Notes under the pieces: model-generated
Database searches by the model: none
The model's input: only the letters and a program-made list of their open reading frames with translations
Told to the model about the DNA's origin: nothing
In this document: piece by piece, positions 17,249 through 25,141 of the stretch
Layout: each line of letters opens with the position of its first letter
How positions within the stretch are numbered: the first letter of the stretch is position 1
Translations under genes and position numbers: made by a program
Assembly: GCA_963665085.2 (NCBI GenBank)
Contig: CAXXXS010000001.1
Location: forward strand, 930,001 to 994,000
Reading direction: 5' to 3'
DNA: 64,000 bases
Origin: G963665085 sp963665085
GTDB taxonomy: Bacteria; Bacteroidota; Bacteroidia; Bacteroidales; JAAAOM01

Positions 17249-17971
17249 TTACTTGTGCCCATAATAGATTGAAGCAACACCGAAAGTTAACGCCTTATAA
17301 TTTACATCTTTGAATCCTACGCTTTTGAAAATCTCAACGAAATTTTTCCCTTCTGGAAAAGCTTTTACTGACTCAGGCAAATAAGAATAAGCTCTATTAT
17401 CTTTAGAGATAATGCGTCCTACAGTTGGAAGAATAAACTTAAAATAAAAGGAAAATAACTGTTTAAATGGAAAGCCCCGGGGTTTAGAAAACTCCAAAAC
17501 AATACAAATCCCATCATCATTTAGTACTCGATGTATTTCTGAAAGCCCCTTTTTTAGATTCTCAAAATTACGAACGCCAAAAGCAACGGTAACAGCATCA
17601 AAGAAATTTTCCTCAAAAGGAAGATTTTCCGCATCTGAATGGATGAAAGAAATTTTTTTATCCAAACCTCTTTGTTTTGCTTTTTTTTCAGCGAAACTTA
17701 ACATCTGTTGAGATAAATCAGCACCTGTAACATTTGGAATTCCCTGTCTTAATGCTTCAAAAGAAAAATCCCCTGTCCCACAGGCTAAATCCAGTAAATT
17801 ATTAACATTCTTATCCTTAATAATTTTTAATGCTTTTTTACGCCAGATATTATCAATCCCCAACGACAAAAAATGATTCAAAAAATCATATTTTGGAGCT
17901 ATCGAATCAAACATCTGATTTATTTGCTCCTTTTTGCTTTTTTCAGAATTATATGGTTTTACTTCTTTCAA
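17249..17971 (-). CDS. ubiE: Demethylmenaquinone methyltransferase (UbiE/MenG)
   Basis: C-methyltransferase of the last menaquinone step, acting at the inner membrane face. The 240 residues carry YDFLNHFLSLGIDNIWRKKA, the SAM-binding motif LLDLACGTGDFSF, and the VAFGVRNFENLKKGLSEIHR segment typical of UbiE. No ATG precedes the conserved N-terminus. The TTG at 17971 gives MKEVKPYNSEKSKKEQ, which fits the family start. As Bacteroidota use menaquinone, the MenG activity is the expected one. Confidence 0.94.
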   Translation of the reverse strand: MKEVKPYNSEKSKKEQINQMFDSIAPKYDFLNHFLSLGIDNIWRKKALKIIKDKNVNNLLDLACGTGDFSFEALRQGIPNVTGADLSQQMLSFAEKKAKQRGLDKKISFIHSDAENLPFEENFFDAVTVAFGVRNFENLKKGLSEIHRVLNDDGICIVLEFSKPRGFPFKQLFSFYFKFILPTVGRIISKDNRAYSYLPESVKAFPEGKNFVEIFKSVGFKDVNYKALTFGVASIYYGHK

Positions 17972-18107
17972 TTTTTCAAATATTTTTCGAGCAACAAAAA
18001 TAATTTAATTCCTTAAAAAGCTTGAATTATTAATTTTCTATGAAATCAAACTTACTTACATTTGCCGATTCATCAGGAAACATGTCAAATTTTAAAAAGT
18101 TTAAAAG

Positions 18108-18866
18108 ATGAACAAAATTGCACTTATTACGGGGGCAACATCGGGAATCGGAGAAGCAACAGCAAAAATTCTTGCAAAAAATAATTTCGATTTAATAGTA
18201 ACCGGTCGGAGAAAAGAAAGATTAGGATTATTAAAAAATAACATCGAAAATAATTTCAATATTAAAGTGCTTACATTAAATTTTGATGTTCGAGATCAAA
18301 AAGAAACAGAAAATGCCATCCTTTCTTTACCTGAAAACTGGAAAGCAATAGATGTTTTAATCAACAATGCAGGTCTTGCGGCAGGCTTTGATCCTATTCA
18401 CAATGGAAATATAAATGACTGGGATCAAATGATTGATACAAATATTAAAGGACTGCTTTATGTAACAAGAGTTGTATCTCCGTTGATGGTCAATAGAAAA
18501 TCCGGACATATCATTAACATTGGTTCTATCGCTGGAAAAGAATCATATGAAAACGGCAATGTCTACAATGCAACAAAGCATGCTGTTGAAGGCGTCACAA
18601 AAGGAATGCGTATCGACCTTGTTAAATATAACATTAAAGCAACCTCCATTTGTCCGGGGGCAGTTGATACAGAATTCTCAAATGTGCGTTTTAAAGGCGA
18701 TAATGAAAAAGCAAAAAATGTTTACAAAGGTTTTACTCCACTTTTTGCTGAAGATATTGCAGAGGCAATATATTTTGTAGTTTCCAGACCTGCTCATGTA
18801 AATATTAACGACATGCTAATCATGCCAACAGCGCAGGCATCTGCAACTGTATTTAACAAAGAATAA
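18108..18866 (+). CDS. Short-chain dehydrogenase/reductase
   Basis: Cytosolic NAD(P)-dependent oxidoreductase of the classical SDR family, close in pattern to YdfG-type serine/3-hydroxy acid dehydrogenases. The 252 residues show the nucleotide motif TGATSGIGEA (residues 8-17), the basic VTGRRKERL turn that suggests NADP preference, INNAGLA, the catalytic Ser in NIGSIAG and the YxxxK motif YNATK, and ICPGAVDTEF. The natural substrate is unknown. It is followed after 26 bases by a second dehydrogenase and may be co-transcribed with it. Confidence 0.88.
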   Translation: MNKIALITGATSGIGEATAKILAKNNFDLIVTGRRKERLGLLKNNIENNFNIKVLTLNFDVRDQKETENAILSLPENWKAIDVLINNAGLAAGFDPIHNGNINDWDQMIDTNIKGLLYVTRVVSPLMVNRKSGHIINIGSIAGKESYENGNVYNATKHAVEGVTKGMRIDLVKYNIKATSICPGAVDTEFSNVRFKGDNEKAKNVYKGFTPLFAEDIAEAIYFVVSRPAHVNINDMLIMPTAQASATVFNKE

Positions 18867-18892
18867 TAATACTCAATTAATACTTCGGGACT

Positions 18893-20005
18893 ATGACGCA
18901 ACAAACAAAAAATATAAACTATTATAATTGGGAAAAGCTTAAGCTTTTTGTTCAAGATGTTTTTATGCACCTGGATTTTTCAGAAAAAGATGCGAAATTG
19001 GCATCTGATGTTTTAATTTCTGCAGATTTAAGAGGAATTGATTCTCATGGCGTTGCACGTTTAATTGGTTACAAACGTCTACTCGATAAAAACAGGGCTA
19101 ATGCAAAACCAATCCTGAGAATTGAGCATGAAACCCCGTCAACAGCAACAATAGATGGAGATAAAAGTCTGGGGCTGATCTCTGCACCCTATGCAATGGA
19201 TATTGCAATTGAAAAAGCTAAAAATGTTGGAAGTGGATGGGTCGCAGTTAATAATTCCAATCATTTCGGTATTGCTGCATATCATGCTATGAAAGGTTTA
19301 GATAAAGATATGATTGGAATAGCAATGACAAATGCAAGCCCGATAGTTTCCCCTACTCACTCGAAAGCCAGGTTATTAGGGACAAACCCTATTTGTGTTG
19401 CATTCCCTACAGATAAAGAACCTGCAATAGTTATTGATATGGCAACTACTACAGCTTCAAATGGCAAATTAGAGATTCTCCAACGTAAAAATGAACAAGC
19501 ACCTAAAGGTTGGATTCAAAATGCAGATGGAGGATCTTCTTTAGATCCTAATGAAATTCAATCAGGTGGAGCATTGTTACCTCTTGGAAGCGACCCTGAA
19601 CATGCAAGCTATAAAGGATATTGCCTGGGGGCCATGGTTGATATTTTTACGGCGGTTTTGTCCGGGGCAAATTATGGCCCGTGGGTTCCGCCGTTTGTAG
19701 CATTTCTTAATCCACTGGATAATCTGGTTGGAAAAGGAATTGGACATTTTGTGGGAGCTATACGTGTTGATGCTTTTCGCCCGGCAGCAGACTTTAAATC
19801 TCATATGGATAACTGGATAAAAACTTTCCGTTCTGCAACTCCAATTGATGAATCAAAAAAAGTACTTATCCCTGGAGATCCCGAGAGAGAAAATGAACAA
19901 ATAAGAAAACAAAGCGGGATACCTCTTTTATCTAAAGTAGTTGAAAGTTTGTCTGAAATAGCAAACGATTTACAACTTGAAATGATTATGCCTGAAAATC
20001 AATAA
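18893..20005 (+). CDS. Malate/L-lactate (Ldh2) family dehydrogenase
   Basis: NAD(P)-dependent oxidoreductase of the malate/L-sulfolactate/ureidoglycolate fold, unrelated to classical lactate dehydrogenases. The 370 residues show DLRGIDSHGVARL with the catalytic histidine, VAVNNSNHFGIAAYHAM, the MTNASPIV and LLGTNPICVAFP segments, and YKGYCLGAMVDIF. The specific 2-oxoacid cannot be assigned from sequence. It ends seven bases before the convergent glmS stop. Confidence 0.88.
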   Translation: MTQQTKNINYYNWEKLKLFVQDVFMHLDFSEKDAKLASDVLISADLRGIDSHGVARLIGYKRLLDKNRANAKPILRIEHETPSTATIDGDKSLGLISAPYAMDIAIEKAKNVGSGWVAVNNSNHFGIAAYHAMKGLDKDMIGIAMTNASPIVSPTHSKARLLGTNPICVAFPTDKEPAIVIDMATTTASNGKLEILQRKNEQAPKGWIQNADGGSSLDPNEIQSGGALLPLGSDPEHASYKGYCLGAMVDIFTAVLSGANYGPWVPPFVAFLNPLDNLVGKGIGHFVGAIRVDAFRPAADFKSHMDNWIKTFRSATPIDESKKVLIPGDPERENEQIRKQSGIPLLSKVVESLSEIANDLQLEMIMPENQ

Positions 20006-20012
20006 CCGTAAT

Positions 20013-21848
20013 TTATTCTACGGTTACTGATTTTGCTAAATTTCTTGGCTGGTCAACATTACAACCTCTCATTACAGCAATATGATATGATAAAAGTTGT
20101 AATGGAATAACTGTTAATAATGGCTCAAGTTGCTCAAGAGAATGAGGAACTTCAATAATATGATCTGCCATTTCTGCAAGAATTTTATCCCCTTGCGTAA
20201 CTAAGGCTATTACATTTCCATTTCTTGCTTTTACTTCCTGAATATTGCTTACAACTTTTTCATATGATTTACCTTGTGTCGCAATAACAACAACCGGCAT
20301 ATTTTCATCAATAAGGGCAATAGGACCATGTTTCATTTCTGCAGCAGGATATCCTTCAGCATGGATGTACGAAATTTCTTTCAATTTTAAAGCCCCTTCT
20401 AGTGCTACCGGAAATGAATATCCCCTTCCCAGATATAAAGCATTGGTTGCATCTTTATAAAGTTCTGCTAATTTTTTATAATCTTCATTGTATTTTAACA
20501 GTACTTCTATTTTTTCAGGAATTTTTGTTAATTCTTCAATATGTTGTTGAAATTCGGCATCTGTAATCTGCATTTTTTTGTGTCCCACGATCAATGCCAT
20601 CATAGCAAGTACAGTTACCTGTGCAGTAAATGCTTTTGTTGACGCTACTCCAATTTCTGGTCCTGCATGTGTATAAACACCGCCATCTGTCTCGCGTGGA
20701 ATACTTGAACCAACGACATTGCAAATACCCAGAACCAACGCCCCAGCTTCTTTTGCCATTTTAATAGCAGCAAGGGTATCCGCTGTTTCTCCACTTTGAC
20801 TAATTGCAATTACAATATCCTCTGAATTGATTACCGGATTTCTATACCTAAATTCTGAAGCATACTCAACTTCGACAGAGACGCGTGCAAATTCTTCAAA
20901 TAAATATTCACCTACAAGACCTGCATGCCATGAAGTTCCACAACCAATTATAATAATTCTCTTGGCAGAAATTAAATTGGGTAAAACATGATACATCCCG
21001 CCTAAAATAACATCTTTTTTGTCTGCTGAAACCCTACCTCTAAACGTATCTAAAATAGACCTTGGCTGCTCAAAAATCTCTTTTAACATAAAATGATCAT
21101 AACCTGCCTTGTCTATCTCTCCAATATCTAAATCCAGGGTATGTATTTTAGGCGTTTGTTTGTCATTTTTAACAGTCTTTAGTACAAGCTGATCTTTACG
21201 GATTATAGCAACATCATTATCATTTAGGTAAATAACACTTTTAGTGTATTCAACAATGGGAGTTGCATCAGATGCTATAAAATATTCATTATTTCCTACA
21301 CCTATTACAAGTGGACTACCTTTCCTTGCAGCAATAAGTTTATCGGGTTCATCTTTACAAATAACAACCAGTCCATAAGCACCAACAACTTTTGATAAAG
21401 CAAGTCTAACCGCGTATTCAGCATCTACATTGCCTTTTAAATAGATATATTCTATAAGGTTAGCCAATACTTCGGTATCGGTTTCGCTTTGAAATTTTAC
21501 ACCTCTGTTTTCTAACCGCTCTTTTAACCGGGCATAATTCTCAATAATCCCATTATGTATAATTACAAATTTCCCGTTTTCTGATGAATGAGGATGGGCA
21601 TTTACATCACTAGGCTCTCCATGGGTTGCCCATCTTGTATGGCCTATACCAATAGTCCCATGAACATTTTTAGTACTTACATATTGATCAAGGTCGTTTA
21701 CTTTTCCCTTACGTTTATATAATCCAATTTGATCATTTAATACTGCTACACCAGCCGAGTCATATCCACGGTATTCTAATCTTCTTAATCCATTAACAAG
21801 TACAGGGTAGGCTTCCCTGTCCCCAATATAACCAACAATTCCACACAT
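20013..21848 (-). CDS. glmS: Glutamine-fructose-6-phosphate aminotransferase (isomerising)
   Basis: First enzyme of the hexosamine pathway, making glucosamine 6-phosphate for peptidoglycan and lipopolysaccharide. The 611 residues are the usual length. The glutaminase domain starts MCGIVGYIGD, with Cys2 as nucleophile, and includes TRWATHGEPSDVNAHPH. Two SIS isomerase domains follow (IIIGCGTSWHAGLVGEY and ALYLGRGYSFPVALEGALKLKEI), and the protein ends in NLAKSVTVE. No glmS ribozyme is recognisable upstream. Confidence 0.98.
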   Translation of the reverse strand: MCGIVGYIGDREAYPVLVNGLRRLEYRGYDSAGVAVLNDQIGLYKRKGKVNDLDQYVSTKNVHGTIGIGHTRWATHGEPSDVNAHPHSSENGKFVIIHNGIIENYARLKERLENRGVKFQSETDTEVLANLIEYIYLKGNVDAEYAVRLALSKVVGAYGLVVICKDEPDKLIAARKGSPLVIGVGNNEYFIASDATPIVEYTKSVIYLNDNDVAIIRKDQLVLKTVKNDKQTPKIHTLDLDIGEIDKAGYDHFMLKEIFEQPRSILDTFRGRVSADKKDVILGGMYHVLPNLISAKRIIIIGCGTSWHAGLVGEYLFEEFARVSVEVEYASEFRYRNPVINSEDIVIAISQSGETADTLAAIKMAKEAGALVLGICNVVGSSIPRETDGGVYTHAGPEIGVASTKAFTAQVTVLAMMALIVGHKKMQITDAEFQQHIEELTKIPEKIEVLLKYNEDYKKLAELYKDATNALYLGRGYSFPVALEGALKLKEISYIHAEGYPAAEMKHGPIALIDENMPVVVIATQGKSYEKVVSNIQEVKARNGNVIALVTQGDKILAEMADHIIEVPHSLEQLEPLLTVIPLQLLSYHIAVMRGCNVDQPRNLAKSVTVE

Positions 21849-21912
21849 AGTTATTCAGTGTTTTTATATAGTAAAACTAATATTTACAAAGCTTAGATGA
21901 AACTCTTTTTAT

Positions 21913-21920
21913 CAAATATA
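21913..21920 (-). promoter_or_regulatory. Candidate -7 element of glmS
   Basis: TATATTTG on the minus strand fits TAnnTTTG, about 65 bases before the glmS ATG. No good -33 element is seen at the expected spacing, so support is moderate. Confidence 0.4.
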
Positions 21921-22161
21921 ACGACAATTTAATCAATTTGGAAGCTTCGTATATAGAACTTATAGTTTTATTTTAATGTATCTTGAGTTGGAAATAAAAG
22001 TTGTCCTGCAATTTTATCCTCAAAAAAAATCTTTATTTAAACCTTAATTGATTTACATTTTCAAGGGATGCAACCTTACTATAATTTTGCATACAGAAAC
22101 AGATATTCAGTACACGATTATTATATATTTCATGTACTGCGCAGTAATTATATTGCTTTTG

Positions 22162-22192
22162 GAAAAAAAATTGAACAAATAAAGTTCAATTT
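22162..22192 (-). terminator. Intrinsic terminator after the starch-synthase-like gene
   Basis: On the minus strand, AAATTGAAC (22192-22184) and GTTCAATTT (22176-22168) form a 9-bp stem with a seven-base loop, followed by a run of T. The stem is AT-rich, but the T-run is strong. It lies about 70 bases after the stop codon of the gene at 22263. Confidence 0.55.
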
Positions 22193-22262
22193 CACAATTT
22201 GAAATCAAAAATTAACTGTTATGAATTTTTGCAGTAAGGGTAATGATTAAAAAGTAAATTCT

Positions 22263-23090
22263 TTAATGTTCATTAACTTCTACAGCTAAAACCTTGTCAT
22301 AAAAATCAGAATACTCATCAACATACGTTTCAGGTGATTGATAATCCAATTTTACAACATCGTTATCATCTATATATTTTAATACATCATTGTTGATTCC
22401 TTCACTTCCCAAAATTATACCATCAGAATAATCAATTGCAAATTTTGTAAGATTTGTATAATCAAGTGGTTTATCTAACTTACTTAAATCAGAGTCTCCA
22501 ATCCCATTTAACCATACTTTCTCTTTCATATTGGTATTGAAAGTATTTTCAAATTCATTGTTATAAATAGAATGAACAACTCTTGCATTAGAAAACAATG
22601 GGTCATCCTTATAATACGTTTTCAGATAGAATGGTACAAAAGACGTAAACCATCCATGACAATGGACTATATCCGGAGACCATCTTAATTTTTTTACAGT
22701 TTCTACAACGCCACGGGCAAAAAATATTGCTCGTTCGTCATTATCATTAAAATGTTTTCCCTTTTCGTCTTTTAACACATGTCTTCGTTGAAAATAATCT
22801 TCATTATCAATAAAATAAACCTGCATCCTGGCTGCCTGAATAGAAGCAACTTTAATAATTAATGGATGATCGTTGTCATTGATAATAATATTCATCCCTG
22901 ATAACCTAATTACTTCGTGTAATTGGTTTCTCCTTTCATTAATACACCCGTATCTTGGCATAAAAGTTCTAATCTCACGCCCCTTTTCTTGTATGCCCTG
23001 GGGTAGATTTCTGCTAATTACGGATATTTCTGTTTCTGGTAAATAGGGAGTTATTTCTTGTGAAACATACAATACTTTAACACTTTCCAT
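22263..23090 (-). CDS. Glycogen/starch synthase N-terminal (GT5) domain protein, short form
   Basis: The 275 residues resemble the N-terminal Rossmann half of ADP-glucose-type starch/glycogen synthases. The start is VLYVSQEITPYLPETEIS, in place of the usual KVGGLADV loop, then EKGREIRTFMPRYGCINERR, PDIVHCHGWFTSFVPFYLK, and a second half ending in the SDGIILGSEGI segment. Full enzymes are about 480 residues with a C-terminal GT-B half, which is absent here. No remnant lies downstream, so this is a short-form protein rather than a frameshift. Family members of this length are common in Bacteroidota. Catalysis alone is doubtful; a regulatory or partner role is possible. Confidence 0.72.
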   Translation of the reverse strand: MESVKVLYVSQEITPYLPETEISVISRNLPQGIQEKGREIRTFMPRYGCINERRNQLHEVIRLSGMNIIINDNDHPLIIKVASIQAARMQVYFIDNEDYFQRRHVLKDEKGKHFNDNDERAIFFARGVVETVKKLRWSPDIVHCHGWFTSFVPFYLKTYYKDDPLFSNARVVHSIYNNEFENTFNTNMKEKVWLNGIGDSDLSKLDKPLDYTNLTKFAIDYSDGIILGSEGINNDVLKYIDDNDVVKLDYQSPETYVDEYSDFYDKVLAVEVNEH

Positions 23091-23119
23091 TTATATCGAT
23101 CCTTTGTCTAAAATATGCG

Positions 23120-23127
23120 CAAAAATA
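23120..23127 (-). promoter_or_regulatory. Promoter -7 element of the starch-synthase-like gene
   Basis: TATTTTTG on the minus strand (23127-23120) is a perfect TAnnTTTG box about 30 bases before the ATG at 23090. A TTTTC stretch about 20 bases upstream may be the -33 element. It lies back to back with the panC promoter. Confidence 0.5.
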
Positions 23128-23225
23128 CAAAAAATCTTTCGTTTCCGAAAATATTAATCATACAGATTATTTTCAACTGAAGTTTTAAACTAATTTTTAG
23201 CAGTATTTTACTCGAAACATTTCTA

Positions 23226-23233
23226 TACTTTTG
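23226..23233 (+). promoter_or_regulatory. Promoter -7 element of panC
   Basis: TACTTTTG on the plus strand is a perfect TAnnTTTG box. A TTTTA stretch about 17 bases upstream (near 23206) may be the -33 element. The predicted leader to the panC ATG is about 30 bases. Confidence 0.5.
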
Positions 23234-23270
23234 CCGGGATTTTTTTAAAATTGATTGAAATTTTTTACAG

Positions 23271-24116
23271 ATGAAAGTTGTAAAGACAAAAGCAGAATGT
23301 ATTGAATATATTTCAGCTTGGAGAAGAGATAAAATGAAAATAGGTTTTGTCCCAACAATGGGAGCATTGCACGAGGGGCATATTTCATTGGTTGATAAAT
23401 CCTGTAGCGAAAATGAAAAAACAATTGTCAGCATTTTTGTTAATCCTACCCAGTTTAATAACAAAACCGATTTGGAAAAATACCCAAGAAATTTAGATCT
23501 TGATGCAGAAATGTTGTCAAAGCATGAAGTTGATATAATATTTGCTCCTGATGTTGATGAGATCTACCCGGATAAAAATGATGAACAATACGATTTAGGA
23601 GGATTAGATTTATACATGGAGGGAAAACACCGCCCAGGACATTTTCAGGGTGTTGCCATGGTTATTGACAGATTATTTAAGATAATTACAGCAGATAATG
23701 CCTATTTTGGAGAAAAGGATTTCCAACAACTGGCTATTATACGATATATCACAAAAAATCTTGGTTTTAATACCAATATTATTGGTTGTCCTATAATAAG
23801 AGACCACGAAGGCCTTGCTTTAAGTTCCAGGAATCTACTTCTTAATGAAGAATGCAAAAAAAATGCCCCTAAAATTTATGAAGCGTTAAAAAGCTCAAAA
23901 GAAGAAATAAACAAATACCCTATAGTTACTGTAAAGAAAAATATTACAGAAAAATTAAACAGTATAGCCTGTTTTGATGTTGAATACTTTGAAATAGTAG
24001 ATGCTTACAATTTAACACCTATTGAACAATACAATCCTTCTGTTCCAACTATCGGTTGTATTGCTGTTTGGGCAAATAAGGTAAGATTAATCGATAACAT
24101 TATTTATATGAGTTAA
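23271..24116 (+). CDS. panC: Pantothenate synthetase
   Basis: ATP-dependent ligase joining pantoate and beta-alanine, the last step to pantothenate (vitamin B5). The 281 residues show the nucleotidyltransferase motif TMGALHEGHISLVDKS, SIFVNPTQFN, the pantoate-binding EGKHRPGHFQGV, FGEKDFQQLAIIR, and the KMSKS-like LALSSRN. The next gene is panD, which supplies beta-alanine, so the two pathway steps are adjacent, 106 bases apart. Confidence 0.97.
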   Translation: MKVVKTKAECIEYISAWRRDKMKIGFVPTMGALHEGHISLVDKSCSENEKTIVSIFVNPTQFNNKTDLEKYPRNLDLDAEMLSKHEVDIIFAPDVDEIYPDKNDEQYDLGGLDLYMEGKHRPGHFQGVAMVIDRLFKIITADNAYFGEKDFQQLAIIRYITKNLGFNTNIIGCPIIRDHEGLALSSRNLLLNEECKKNAPKIYEALKSSKEEINKYPIVTVKKNITEKLNSIACFDVEYFEIVDAYNLTPIEQYNPSVPTIGCIAVWANKVRLIDNIIYMS

Positions 24117-24210
24117 GTATAACCTAAATACTGGTTAATTAACTAAATAATAGTATCATTTTTCTAAAGTGTTATAGCAGACAAAACAGAATTCTTTCAG
24201 TATTAATTCG

Positions 24211-24218
24211 TAATTTTG
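24211..24218 (+). promoter_or_regulatory. -7 element directly ahead of panD
   Basis: TAATTTTG fits TAnnTTTG and ends four bases before the panD ATG. If active, transcription would begin at or near the first base of the start codon and give a leaderless mRNA. No clear -33 element is seen. Confidence 0.4.
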
Positions 24219-24222
24219 CAGT

Positions 24223-24573
24223 ATGAATATTGAAGTTGTAAAATCAAAAATTCACAGGGTAACAATAACCGAAGCCAATCTAAATTATGTTGGAAGCATT
24301 ACTATTGATGAAGATTTGATGGATGCGGCAAATGTGATTGCTGGGGAGAAAGTGCAAATTGTTAATATTAACAATGGGGAAAGACTTGAGACTTACATAA
24401 TTACAGGCGAACGTGGTTCAGGGGAAATTTGCTTAAATGGTCCGGCTGCCAGAAAAGTTGCTGTTGGTGATGTTATTATTATTATCTCTTATGCATCAAT
24501 GGACTTTGAGGAAGCAAAAACTTTTAAGCCTACCCTTATTTTTCCTGACACTGCAACCAATAAACTTGTATAA
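24223..24573 (+). CDS. panD: Aspartate 1-decarboxylase
   Basis: Pyruvoyl-dependent enzyme that makes beta-alanine from aspartate for pantothenate. The 116-residue precursor self-cleaves between Gly24 and Ser25, and NYVGSITID places exactly those residues. Other family motifs are KVQIVNINNGERLETY and LNGPAARKVAVGD, followed by VIIISYASM. It follows panC and the two act in the same pathway. Confidence 0.97.
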   Translation: MNIEVVKSKIHRVTITEANLNYVGSITIDEDLMDAANVIAGEKVQIVNINNGERLETYIITGERGSGEICLNGPAARKVAVGDVIIIISYASMDFEEAKTFKPTLIFPDTATNKLV

Positions 24574-24640
24574 TCCTCATATGTACATCATATCTTATTC
24601 CAATATTAATTTAAGCAGGTAACTTATACCCTTTTTTAAG

Positions 24641-25132
24641 ATGACGCATACAGAAACAATCCAAAATAAAATAATAACAGATAAAAACAGCTTAACCCAT
24701 TTACTTGATTCCTGGAAGGAAAAAGGATTAAGAATTGTTTTCTCAAATGGCTGTTTTGATATTTTACATCGTGGTCATGTTGAATATCTATCAAAAGCCG
24801 CTGACTTGGGAGATGTTTTGTTCTTAGGTTTAAATACGGATGCTTCCGTAAAAAAATTAAAAGGATCAGATCGTCCAATCCAGGATGAAACTTCCAGGGC
24901 TATTATACTTGCTTCGCTATCTTTTGTAAGTGCTGTTATGCTTTTTGATGAAGAAACTCCGTACGAACTTATTAAAAAAGTTCAACCTGATATATTAGTA
25001 AAAGGGAGTGACTATAAACCAGAAGAAATTGTTGGATACGATATTGTAACTCAAAAGGGAGGTAAAGTAGAAACAATTACTCTCGTAGATGGATATTCAA
25101 CAACAAACATAGTCTCTAAAATGCAAAAATAA
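24641..25132 (+). CDS. rfaE2: D-glycero-beta-D-manno-heptose 1-phosphate adenylyltransferase
   Basis: Makes ADP-heptose for the lipopolysaccharide core. The 163 residues correspond to only the nucleotidyltransferase half of E. coli HldE. Motifs are FSNGCFDILHRGHVEYLSKA, with HxGH, then KGSDRPIQDE, and the STTNIVSKM C-terminal segment. A separate kinase (HldA) would be needed and is not in the window. It is followed by radA after nine bases and is likely co-transcribed. Confidence 0.93.
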   Translation: MTHTETIQNKIITDKNSLTHLLDSWKEKGLRIVFSNGCFDILHRGHVEYLSKAADLGDVLFLGLNTDASVKKLKGSDRPIQDETSRAIILASLSFVSAVMLFDEETPYELIKKVQPDILVKGSDYKPEEIVGYDIVTQKGGKVETITLVDGYSTTNIVSKMQK

Positions 25133-25141
25133 TGACTCAAA

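Larger units (their letters stand above)
21849..22262. other. Gene-free gap between glmS and the starch-synthase-like gene
   Basis: This 414-base AT-rich stretch contains no convincing coding frame. On the minus strand it holds a -7 box (TATATTTG, 21920-21913) that could serve glmS and a terminator at 22162-22192. On the plus strand it holds an orphan promoter-like site at 22082-22089. A seven-base inverted repeat (CAGTACA 22108-22114, TGTACTG 22133-22139) follows that site. Confidence 0.6.

Noticed and set aside
20004..20025. Inverted repeat AACCGTA/TACGGTT as a terminator between the dehydrogenase and glmS
   Set aside because: The stem is only seven pairs, overlaps the end of glmS and has no T-run on either strand.
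21849..22100. glmS ribozyme or riboswitch
   Set aside because: None of the conserved core pattern was recognisable upstream of the glmS start; the region is AT-rich without the expected helices.
22263..23090. Starch-synthase-like gene as a frameshifted pseudogene
   Set aside because: The C-terminal half is not found in any frame in the following 414 bases, and the frame ends cleanly.
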